From Macrotrachela quadricornifera (taxonomy: Eukaryota > Rotifera > Eurotatoria > Philodinida > Philodinidae): a stretch of 64,000 nt of DNA. Position numbers and translations under genes: made by a program. The stretch is taken from contig JAJEKB010021880.1 of the NCBI GenBank assembly GCA_022393335.1, positions 326,386 through 390,385 of the forward strand, given 5' to 3'. Each line of letters begins with the position of its first letter. The stretch's first letter is position 1. The notes beneath the pieces are model-generated. The model saw nothing but the letters and a program-made list of their open reading frames with translations. It made no database searches and had not been told where the DNA came from. Of the stretch, positions 36,690 to 46,738 are shown in pieces.

Positions 36690-38600
36690 AAGTCATTTAA
36701 ATCAGAGATGTGTCATTTCTTTAAGATGATTTAATTAACGTAAACCTTAAGTAGCTTGTCTTAATCAACAATATTAATAAAAAATAGCAAGAAGCATCTA
36801 TTAATCATTATTAAAAACGATTCATGGTCAGAAATGTACTTTTAACTTTACTTTCACTCTTGAAATAAAAATATTATGCTTTAATATTTTCATCTTAAAA
36901 AATCAAGGTAAAAATAGTTGTGTCATTGAATAATGCAAAATTTGTGGCTAGAGAATTTCGTTATGAGACAAATATTTCTCGAAAGTAATCGAAGTTTATA
37001 AAGATTGATTAAAGTTCTTCAGAATTGAGTAATTTAAATTGTAACATGGTTTCTTTACCTTGATGACTTCCCATGAAACTGTCAAATAGCGTTATTTATT
37101 TAGAAATAATATTTTTCTCATGAGATTTGCAAGTTCACAGATTTAGGAAGTTCATCAATAGAATTGATTCCCTTCATCCTGCAAAACTTTTGATAAAACT
37201 TTATTGGATATCGTTATTTTCGTGAAATAATCTTTTTCTACAAAATTGAAATTAAGTTGTATTTGTCTTAAGTTTATCATTCAACTAGTTTATTTCAAGT
37301 AAATTAAGCGTTAGTTGAAAAACATAATACTTATTATTACATGTAAAGTAATAAACATTAACTCTATTTTACATTAAATTCCATGACTCATTCCTAATTT
37401 TTGTTCATACATGGTCTCTTATAATAAGGATAGTCGTCGATCTGGAAGCGGAAACTGAGTTACTTATAAGTTTATAACTAAGTTGGATCACTTTACCGTT
37501 AGTCGTAGCAGCTGTGTTGCATTTCACATTTTAATTCTACAGAGATTTTTTTTGAAAAGCAATTCCAAATTCATCAGTAATTTCAGCATCTGCTGATAAA
37601 CAACACTACCACAATTAGTAGCTATGAAAACAATATACACCAGAACTGTGTAAGAGCACGTGAGGCAGAATTATTGAATGATTACTATGGTCTATTTCAA
37701 AGTGAGGTGTCCGTGTTTTGGATAAATTTGGAACAACAACGGAAAAATAACTTGAATATTGAGCGCTGTCTATGGTTGATATATTCTATTTTTTTATAAA
37801 CTAAAAAAAAATTCCAGTCGTCTTTCTTCTGAGATATGTCATGAGTTTAAAAAGATGAGCCTAATCGTTTTTGAAAATAATATATTTTCTCAACTATAAT
37901 ATAATGGTTAGATAGCTCGACCTTTCCTCTATCATTCAACACAAGACCGAAATCAATAACCTTTTGCATTGAAAAACATATGAAGACTTTAATCAAGACC
38001 ACTTACCATTTTTTTGAATCTGAGCAACTAACTAAATATTTTGCCCTACAAATTCTTAGTCATCTTCAACTTTGTGACTTGATTTATTAATCATTAGACA
38101 TTATACTAACTATTATATCACAGACTATTAATTGAACTAACTTAAGGTATTGATTTATAAGCATCAAAATAAGTTCAATGTATGGTTCTTGATGACATTT
38201 CCAGTAGAAATAAAACTTCAAAGATTAATAAACCACATCATGAAGGTGAAGATGAGTAAGAATTTGTAGAAGAAAATATTTAATTAGCGACTTAGATTTA
38301 AAAAAAGAATTGGTAAGTAGCCTTGCATAAAGTCTTCATATTTTTTCATTGTAAAAGATTATCGATTTCGACCTTGTGTAGATCGATGGAAGGAAAGTCG
38401 AGCTATCTGAACATTATATGAATAATGTTCATAGCCATTTAACTCTGATATGGATAATAATCTCTATGTACTCTGACATGAAGCGATTATATTACTTCGT
38501 GAATCACTCTGATTTATTGTTTAACTCACATTCTACATCCTTTTCAACGTTAGAAATATAGAATCGATTCTATCACAATAGCTTTGCTTTATGAAGAAAA
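36690..38600. other. AT-rich stretch without a gene
   Basis: No coding signal or repeat structure was found between the MITE and the hAT-like end. Confidence 0.55.
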
Positions 38601-38673
38601 AGAATTCCTGCAATTCTAGAGTAGTGAGGATGAGCACTTCTGAACCCACCACGGCTACGCCACTAGTCGAAAA
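38601..38673 (+). mobile_element. hAT-like terminus beside the ART-TPR gene
   Basis: ACGGCTACGCCACTAG ends at 38673; read on the minus strand it starts CTAGTGGCGTAGCC, very close to the ends of the element at 61537-63427 (TAGTGGCGTAA). No second end was found. It sits about 140 bases beyond the last recognisable codon of the ART-TPR gene, where the next exon would be expected. Confidence 0.5.
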
Positions 38674-38810
38674 ATTCTTCGAAAATATGTTTAAAATTTT
38701 TAGAAAACATTGGATCAAATAATGAAATTTCTAAAGATTGGGGGAAGATGCCCCCTCGTCCCAGTTCCGCTCGCAATTACCCTGAAAATATTCATTTTTA
38801 TATGAGATAA

Positions 38811-40374
38811 TTATTCAAAAATAATAGATTTTTTTTTATTGAGCTCACCTATAGAATTACTTGTTTCATTAATATTTGATTTGATGGTTGATGGATTTTT
38901 GTTTTGAAATTCGAGTGATTTTTGATGCCATTGAACACTCATGTCATATTGACCTGTTTGTGATGCAAGTGTGCCCAAATCTTCGTATAAAATGCCAAGT
39001 AAAGGATCATTTGACAGAAGTTGTTTTAATAAACGATTAAAATATTTTTCAGCCAAATCAAGTTTACCCATCTCCCATAATATTTTTCCTAATGTTCGAA
39101 GATTTGTTTCTCCACTTCCAATCTTTTGTTTCATATGTATAAGAACTTGTTTTAAATCATGTTCATCATCACTACATAAAGTCATTTTAATAATCCAAAT
39201 TTGATCATCATTACGACTAATATCTTTTAGGCGAAAAATGGAGCCAATCATAAATAGTATTTCTGATTCACTAGGAATATCACTAAATTGGCTGATATCA
39301 GCAAATGGTTTTGTCGTAACCATCTTGGGATCAGCGTCAATTTCAAAAAATACTCGTTCAGAATCTTTTGAAGTAGTAGAACGTTCGAGAAATGCAAAAG
39401 CTTCCTCGTATTCAGTACTAGTAGAGAAGAATGAATTGATGGAAATAAATTGACCAATACTTTGTTCTAGAATCTTAAGTTCATCAATTGTCATTTTTTG
39501 ACCTCGATAAACTTTTAATGGTTTCTTAGATTGATATTGTTGTAATTGTCGATGGATATCAGAAATATATTCACGAAATAAAAAAATCATATGAATATCT
39601 GGTTTTCGTAGAGCGGCATTAAGAGTTTTATAAAAAAACATTTCTCTTGTGTACCACCATAAGGCTTTGTTAGGCAAATAATCTTTTTGAAATTCACGAA
39701 TATTCTTTAGTTCAATATAATTTCTCTCATATTCAGTTTTACAATCATTAATAAGTTCATTTTTATCTATTTGAGTAGATTTTAATCGTAAAAGACAATC
39801 AATAAGTACTTGAAAAAAAACAAATTCTCCATTAACGCCTGCTGTTGATTTACCTGCACCAACACTTGTTGTACAAATATTAATTGATAATGGTTCTTCA
39901 ACTTTTTTTTGAATTTGATGATCTTCTTTAATTCGTGAAATGAGTTCATCAAATTCAGTAACAACAGCTTTCACCTGTAAACAATAAATAAAATAAAAAC
40001 TGAAATTTGCTGTTTAATTTTACCTTTGTAAATTTAGAAGCCCATTTTTCATTGCCTTTTTTATCCATACAATAAACATAAATTGATATAACTTGTTGAA
40101 GATTATAAATAGATGGTACTATTTCTCGTCCTAATCGACCACTAACAATAAGAACTAATCGATCTTTTTCTGATGTTTGTTCAATATATTGTTGACATTG
40201 TTTTATATCTTGAAATTTCTTAAGATAATTAATAATAGAACGTAACTTTTGTTCTGTATCTCGAGTTTCATTAACGTTTGCATTTGAATCGAGCCAAATA
40301 AGACAGAATATTTCAAGATGTTTATTATCGATATTTGTGTATGAAGCATCATTTGGTAGAATAGATGTAGCCAT
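38811..40374 (-). CDS. ART-TPR protein: N-terminal alpha/beta domain, ADP-ribosyltransferase, TPR repeats; 3' truncated
   Basis: Exon 1 is 40374-40024 (117 codons from ATG, MATSILPND). A 49-bp intron (39975-40023, GTAAAA...TTACAG) follows, then exon 2 from 39974. Residues about 15-115 form an unassigned alpha/beta domain (IFCLIWLD, LVLIVSGRLG). Residues about 215-370 are an ART domain with a complete R-S-E set: arginine in VYRGQ (about 275), SFFSTST (about 298-304), and ESE in PSESEILF (about 353-355). TPR motifs follow (LGKILWEMGKLDLAEKYF; LGTLASQTGQYDMSVQWH). The predicted reaction is mono-ADP-ribosylation of a target chosen by the TPR region. Exon 2 reads on to a stop at 38811, but AG followed by GTGAGC at 38849/38848 looks like a genuine donor after NETSNSI. 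Relatives normally continue with more TPR units, which are absent here, so the gene is cut short. Confidence 0.9.
38843..38850 (-). promoter_or_regulatory. Orphan splice donor at the end of exon 2
   Basis: The minus strand reads AG then GTGAGC. The nearest downstream acceptor, TTTTCAG at about 38781, would put TAA in frame almost at once (ATA GGG TAA), so no functional exon follows. This supports loss of the 3' exons. Confidence 0.55.
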
Positions 40375-40733
40375 ATTAATTAAAGAAACTAAATTTCATA
40401 GAGAACTTAAATATCGTGTTTTGATCGAATTATTTAGACAAATATGTTTTTCGACAGATGAAAAAGAATATCACATTTCCACTTTTATTATTTTATTTCT
40501 TAGTATTCTTTTATTATGTTTCTCTAATATAACTCTATAGAAGACTGAAGAAAATAACTTACCCTTTTTTCAATCATTCGAAAATATTTAATGAACGTGT
40601 AAACATTGGATTTAAATGCGAGTGTTATATGTAGTTGAAAAAATGAACTATATAGATGATTTATTCTAGCAGGTTTAGGTATTAAATTTATCCTAATGAG
40701 TTCCTTCTATTAAAACTTGATTTATAGAGAATA
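40375..40733. promoter_or_regulatory. 5' flank of the ART-TPR gene
   Basis: AT-rich, presumably holding the promoter. No distinct motif could be picked out. Confidence 0.35.
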
Positions 40734-41245
40734 CATCCTATTCCGTGATGTTGAACATTAGCGGAATCAGTTCCGCCTAGGATCTAGTTATATCCAGTTC
40801 CGGAAACAGATATTAATATAATACGATTCAGTTCCGCCATCAGACGGAATTCCGTCTGATTCCGGAATCATATATGCATTAGTCTTTATCATATGCTTCG
40901 AAGTTCTCATAGTGAACGGATCCGGAATCAGATGGAATTACACGAAATTCCTTCCGATTTCGGAATTGATGGAACTAGTACCGTTTCCGGTATCGCTCAG
41001 CGGAATCACTTCTTGCCTTCACCCTCATGTTTGCTATTGTGGTTGCAGGTTAATCTTCAACATAAACGAGCGATTCCGGATCCAGAATCAGACGGAATTA
41101 CACGGAATTCCTTCCAATTCTGGAATTGATGGAACTAGTACCGATTCCGGAATCGCTTCTCAAACTTCATGTAATTCCAGAATCGGTGAAATTAGTTCCC
41201 TAGGCGGAACTAATGCCCTAATGTTCAACATCGCGGAATAGGATG
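40734..41245. mobile_element. MITE with 50-bp TIRs, filled with TTCCGGAA/GGAATTCC words
   Basis: CATCCTATTCCGTGATG then TTGAACATTAG at 40734-40761 pairs with its complement ending at 41245; the TIR runs about 50 bp to TTCCGCCTAGG. Inside, an 85-bp block (GGAATTACACGAAATTCC to GGAACTAGTACCG) is directly repeated at about 40918-41000 and 41083-41155. The interior is a dense set of ATTCCG/CGGAAT words in both orientations. No clear target duplication. 512 bp, non-coding. Confidence 0.75.
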
Positions 41246-42589
41246 ACTGCTCCTGTCAAAGAAAGATTAAAGTTTACTTTTCGATCAATTTGAGTGTGGA
41301 CAAAAGCAGAATCTATTTCCGTTTAAGTATCTTTGCAATAAATGTCTTAGCTGTCTTGTTTCTTAATATTTTGTATTGAACAGTTGGGTTTTTGTTTGAT
41401 TTTGAGAGGACAAGTATTTTACGAAAAGCGACATACATCAATGTTGGCATAGAAAAGTATTGGGAATAGCGACTCTTTTTGTGATAACTCACCAATAGAT
41501 CGACGAAGCATTCTCATCTATTTCTTTCGGTCGAGATATTTATGAGACGAAACTATATAGAAAACTTCATCGCGATTGGATTTTATAATTTATCTTGCAA
41601 ATGGATGGACGGACGCATTGAACAATTCTAAAGTGTATCAGCTTTTCGAGTGCATAAAAAAGTGTACAATTGCGTGCAAAATGCTGTATATACATGCACC
41701 AATCAATTTACATGATACGCACATAGATGTATCACAAAATATCTTATATTTGCGATTGAATATATGAAAATTGGTGCATATGCATGCATTATATTATCAA
41801 ATGCGAGAACATACAAATGGTTTTCCAAATAACTTTGGTATATACTCAGCTAGGATTTCCAACTAGAAAATGCCATTAAAATGGTTTAAAATTTAAATAA
41901 TTATAACGATGTAAACATACCACAAAAAATATCGAAAAATGTTCTATATGTTTGGCATTAAAATGATTAATTTAATGACTATAAAATGACTCAATGGATA
42001 ATCCAATATTTCATCAATAAGATTTTCTTCAACGGCCCTAGCACTAATGGCGAAAATTTGACGGCGAACTTTTGATAATCCGTTCAAAATTCATAAAAAA
42101 TACTGTATACAAATTAAATTATTTTTTGGCGTTATTTTTGATTGTTTTGCATCATGATAATTCTGTCGATTTGATAATATTTTAGCATGATTTTCCTATG
42201 TTTATCTTTGTTTCCATATTCATTTTATCGTTTGCTCTTTCATCTAATTCCTTGCTGTGTATCTATTTCTGTGTATCCTCTAAATATTTAAAGTTCTATC
42301 TCATCAGACCTAAAATGAACAAATGTTGTATAGAATGACACTTGTCATTTTCAACATATCATTTTATTCCTTAATACTGATAATACTAATGTTTAGCAGA
42401 TGAAGATTGTTCTATCATTTGAAAAACAAAGAACTATACGCATCAATTAGATTCATTTTATTGTTTTGTATGACTCGTAAATATTGATGAAATTAAGTCT
42501 ACTGCGTCAAATATAATTATTTTTTTGACCATATTCATAATGTGTCTACTTTTCAATTCCGTCATGAATCTGTTTGAAGATTATTCTAA
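41246..42589. other. AT-rich stretch without a gene
   Basis: Only short frames; nothing recognised. Confidence 0.55.
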
Positions 42590-42597
42590 CTGATACT

Positions 42598-43939
42598 CAG
42601 GGACGGCGCGAGCGGGGGGGGATAGGGGGGTTACCCCCCCCTGCTCTGGAAAATTTTGATTAAAGCTTTCTCCGAAATTGAAAATTTTGATAGTGTCAAT
42701 TTTCTCCAAATTTGCAGGATCATTAAGTGATTTTCTCCGATGTTGGAGATTACACTAGGCAATATTCTCCGATTTCGGAGACTACACTAGGCAATATTCT
42801 CCGATTTCGGAGAATCACAGTAGACAATTTTCTCCGATGTTGGAGACTACACTAGGCAATATTCTCCGATGTTGGAGACTACACTAGGCAATATTCTCCG
42901 ATGTTGGAGACTACACTAGGCAATATTCTCCGACTTCGGAGAATTACAGTGGACAATTTTCTCCATTTTTGGAGAACTGTATTAAATAGTTTTCTCCGAT
43001 TTCGCAGCATTACAGTAGATAATCTTCTCAAAATTTGCATGTTAACTATGTGATTTTCTCCGATGTTGGAGGATCACACTAAACAAAATTCTCCGATTTT
43101 GGAGAATCACAGTAGACAATTTTATCCATTTTTGGAGAACTTTGCTAAATAATTTTCTTCGATTTCCAAGCATTACAGTAGACAATCTTCTCGAAATTTG
43201 CATAATAATTATGTGATTTTCTTCGGTGTCGGAGAACCACACTAAGCAAATTTCCCCGATTTCGGAGAAGTGTAGCAGACAATTTTCTTCAATATTGAAG
43301 AACTTATAGTAGACAATTTTCTCCGATTTCGGAGAACTACAGTAGATAAATTATCCTAAATTTGGCAAAAATCTAAACCTAACGAAATCTATTCTGCTTA
43401 TTTTTTCGATCCTTGAGATTTCAGCGAGAAATTAGTGTTATAACTAAATGCGCCTATCATCAAAAGTTATATAATACGTGAATCTTGATTATAAGTGTAT
43501 AAATGTTTCTTTCTCGTATCTACAACAATGCGAAACTATATGATTGGCAGATAACTAATGCAAAAAGGATATTCCTCAAGAATATTCAATATTCTAAAGG
43601 GATTAAATGATGTTTTATTGTTGCCGTGATTACCGAATAGGAGCGCTGCAACTGGATAAATTTGTGCTTAGCAAAAACTGAGCGAAAAATAAAAATTTTA
43701 AATCGATCAGATTTTTTTGGAAATCTTAGTGTAGTAATGCGTGAAGTGGGTTCATAGTAGTCTAAAGGATGTCGTAAAGTCGGCTTCGAAAAGAATGCGA
43801 TGACATAAAATAAAACCTTATAGTCTTCCTCCAAATTTAAGCAGTGAGAGCTTTTTTCTCCGGTTTTGGCCTTTTTTATTGGTGGCTCCGATTTTTAGGG
43901 TATCCCCCCCCCTGCTCTGACCTCTTCGCGCCGTCCCTG
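42598..43939. mobile_element. hAT MITE, perfect 8-bp duplication CTGATACT
   Basis: CTGATACT lies at 42590-42597 and 43940-43947. The ends are CAGGGACGGCGCGAGC and the complement of CAGGGACGGCGCGAAG, followed on both sides by a C- or G-run and CTGCTCTG. The 1,342-bp interior has no transposase and is mostly a hairpin minisatellite (42668-43360). The perfect duplication indicates a fairly recent insertion. Confidence 0.95.
42668..43360 (+). repeat. 31-34 bp hairpin minisatellite, about 21 units, with higher-order structure
   Basis: The consensus unit is TTTTCTCCGATTTCGGAGAA followed by (C/T)(A/T)ACAGTAGACAA. TTCTCCGA and TCGGAGAA pair, so nearly every unit can form a small stem-loop. Units differ in type. 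A five-unit block of about 163 bp (types ending TAAATA, TAGATAA, TATGTGA, CTAAACAA, TAGACAA) starts near 42956 and repeats near 43119, showing duplication of multi-unit blocks. Confidence 0.85.
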
Positions 43940-44309
43940 CTGATACTTAGAGTCAATTTATTATAATTCAAGTTTGTTTTAATGAACTACTTTAAATGAC
44001 ATGTGTTTAATATTATTTCGAGAAATAATAATGAAAATAAAATACTGAAAATGCATTATGAAAATATTCACCAGTGATCGAAAATGAGTCAAGTATTCGG
44101 TAAACGACTCGTTTCGATTCGCATCGAGTCGTGTTCAATTTGACTGGAAGGATTTGACTTTTTAAAAACTTCATAATTTTATCATTTGTCTGTCAGTGTT
44201 GGTCATCGTCATTGTTAGCCGAACCGATATAAGATAATTTTAATTTATCTCAATGAATCGATACTGATGAACTGACGACGCTAAATAAACTATGACGAGT
44301 GATATACTC

Positions 44310-45235
44310 TAGCTTTCATTATTTTCCATTTGGCAAAAATGTCTTACAATTCCGATCATCTACTGTGATAGCAATATCATTGAGCAAGTGCCCAAGTTTA
44401 AGCACTTTGGTGTAATTCTTAATACCAGACTATCATTTAATTTTCGTCTTGATTACATTAAGAGAAAAATTTATAAAAATGTTGCTGTTTTCAAGCGGAT
44501 ATCGACTACTCGGATGCTATATGAAGCAGTCTCTTATTGACTATATCATACTTATATTCGTCCATATTATCAGTCTTTATTAAATATATATCGAATTCTT
44601 ATTCGGACTAACTAGTTACAGCTTGAAGCATTAGAATGAAGAATATTTCGTAGTATACATAGGTGGCATGATGCTACAAATGACGAAATAGCTAATCTTC
44701 TAAAATACAAATCAATGGAACCACTAACACAAATACATTTTTTCAAAATATTATCTATATTTCTTCGTACAAATGCCTCTATTATTGCGGACTTCCTCAG
44801 ACACAAACTAAACCCTGATTTGTTGAAGGAAAAGCGTGAAATTTCAAGTAAAGGCAGAACATCTAATTGTATTACTCAGCTTTTAAAGTTTTGTAAACCA
44901 TCTTTATTTGATCATTTGTTTTATGCTTAAAAGTAAAATGTGTTAAGTTGTATGCTAACATCTAACTTCTGTTGTTGGCAACAACCTTAATCTTTACTTT
45001 ACTGTGCTGTATTGAGACAAGCAGTGGAGTTTGAAACTGTATGCCATATTATCCTTTTTCTCTTTATAATCGTTTCTACTAAAGTTTTAATCGTAATCCG
45101 TCAATATTATTTTTTTTCTTTCTACATTATTGCTAAATTACAATTATTCATTAGGACATTTTTTAATTGACTAAGGGACGATGTGCGTCTAAGTCTACCT
45201 TGCTGTTTTTGTGACAAATAAAGCAATACACTACT
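44310..45235 (+). mobile_element. 5'-truncated non-LTR retrotransposon (LINE) 3' end
   Basis: Contains the C-terminal part of a LINE reverse-transcriptase protein, then about 300 bp of 3' UTR ending near ACAAATAAAGCAATAC. The 5' truncation is typical of incomplete reverse transcription. The clade cannot be fixed from this tail. Confidence 0.7.
44322..44930 (+). pseudogene. Reverse transcriptase C-terminal fragment
   Basis: A single frame reads FSIWQKCLTI, then KFKHFGVILNTRLSFN, then RLDYIKRKIYK, the usual post-catalytic region of LINE polymerases (K-x-L-G-V-x-L-D-x-x-L-x-F). It continues YIRPYYQSLLNIY, RIFRSIHRW and ends CKPSLFDHLFYA at a stop. Three in-frame stops interrupt it (after EAVSY, after IRTN and after LEALE). 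The catalytic palm is absent. It cannot be functional. Confidence 0.75.
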
Positions 45236-46738
45236 ATATTAGGTTGCATTGAATACAATGCAATATTGACTGTTCGAGGATTAATTAGAATACAATGACT
45301 AGATTGGTCATCAGTCTATGTAGATGGGTTGGTATGCGATGTGCAATAGATTTCGCAGTGTATTTGAAATATTCCATTATTTTTCGCAAAAAGATGGTTA
45401 AAACATAGTGAATGTTTAAATGATCAAATATTTGATCATATTTAGAATATTCTAATCGATAAAATATGTTATCCATTCCATTCTATAGGATTCAGAGGTG
45501 CAGAACTGTCACTAAAATGAAAAATTTTCCCAAATGGCAATCAAATTATATCATAGAATAATTCATAAACAAATCTTATTATCAACAATGACAAGTCTTC
45601 AAAGTATAGCATAGTATAAATCGTATACCCCTATTGTTTTTAAAAGGAGTTGATCATCTGGGATTTTTAGAACTGTTGCATAATTCATACCAAATACTTC
45701 AGTTAGTTTTGCCATTGGCAAATCTTCAAGGTTTATTATAAATTATAAAATTTCTAAAGATGCCCAAAAACCGCGTATAACTAAAAATAAGAGATGTATA
45801 TAAATAATTCTATGATACGATCTTAAAGCTTTCTAAAGATTCATTTCGATTTGTAATCGAAAATGTTTTCGTTTTACGTTTATAATGAAATAATATAGAC
45901 CATTGTATGTAGAGAAGCGATGACAAGTAGTGACATTGCATTTGGAAAGTGAACAAAAATGAATCTTAGAAGAAAAATATTAGTGCTATATCATAAATAC
46001 GACTTACGGAAAGAGTAAAAGAAATGCAGTAAGGTACATGATCAATCTAAACAAAAGCAGATACTACTGACACTATGATAAAGACACCAATAATTCTGTA
46101 AGAAATTTAATGGAAAGAAAAGAAAAAAGTATTTTTCACGAAATTTCTCTGAAAGATCGTTCGCTGACACGGATAGATTCTGCACCTCTAATAAGATCGT
46201 TTCGAATAATCTTGGAACATTTATAGGAAGAAGAAATTAACCTACAGTATTGCCAAAGTCGCGCAAGAAAGTGAGTCAGAGTTAATCAAGACGATAGTTC
46301 AAAGTTGTAAAACCGAGCAGAAAACTCGTAGAAAATTTCTGTTTCTGACAGACAATCTCAAAAAAAAAACAATAAAAAACAAAAGCAGTACATGAAGTGA
46401 AGAGGATGAAGGGCTTTTTCTACGATATCCAACCGTCTTTGAGCAGCAAAGACGGGATTTTAATGGAAAGAAGCAGAAAAAAACTTGAGATTTCCAAATC
46501 TCAAATTTTGCTTCCAAGAAATTATCGCAACTTTCTGAAGATGATCTTTTCCTTTTCGTATGGTTCAATGTAGGTGTTTCAACCCTATGATACGAGTCAC
46601 GTGTGTCTGAATTTCTTCTCATTCTTGATATTAAGAATTTATGTCTGAACACTCGATTTTAAATCAATGCTTAGCGGTTCAATTAGACTCGGCTCTGGTC
46701 GAGTCGAGTTGAATCTTTTTGACTCGTTTCGATCTCTG

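Larger units (their letters stand above)
44072..46738. mobile_element. hAT-like element with ACGAGTC-rich ends, carrying a LINE fragment
   Basis: The left end CAGTGATCGAAAATGAGTC and the complement of the right end CAGAGATCGAAACGAGTC match. The flanking octamers ATATTCAC and CTATACAA agree at five of eight positions, an eroded target duplication. The 2.67 kb interior contains the 3' part of a non-LTR retrotransposon and otherwise only short open frames. Confidence 0.65.

Noticed and set aside
43042..43242. 66-codon minus-strand frame with repeated NRR/HRRK words
   Set aside because: The apparent peptide repeat is only the translation of the hairpin minisatellite.
42598..43360. CRISPR-like appearance of regularly spaced palindromic repeats
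   Set aside because: There are no distinct spacers; units are contiguous, diverged, and lie inside a eukaryotic hAT element.
46299..46652. 117-codon minus-strand frame near the right end of the hAT-like element
   Set aside because: Biased Ser/Arg/Phe composition, no recognisable domain, and it lies inside a non-autonomous element.
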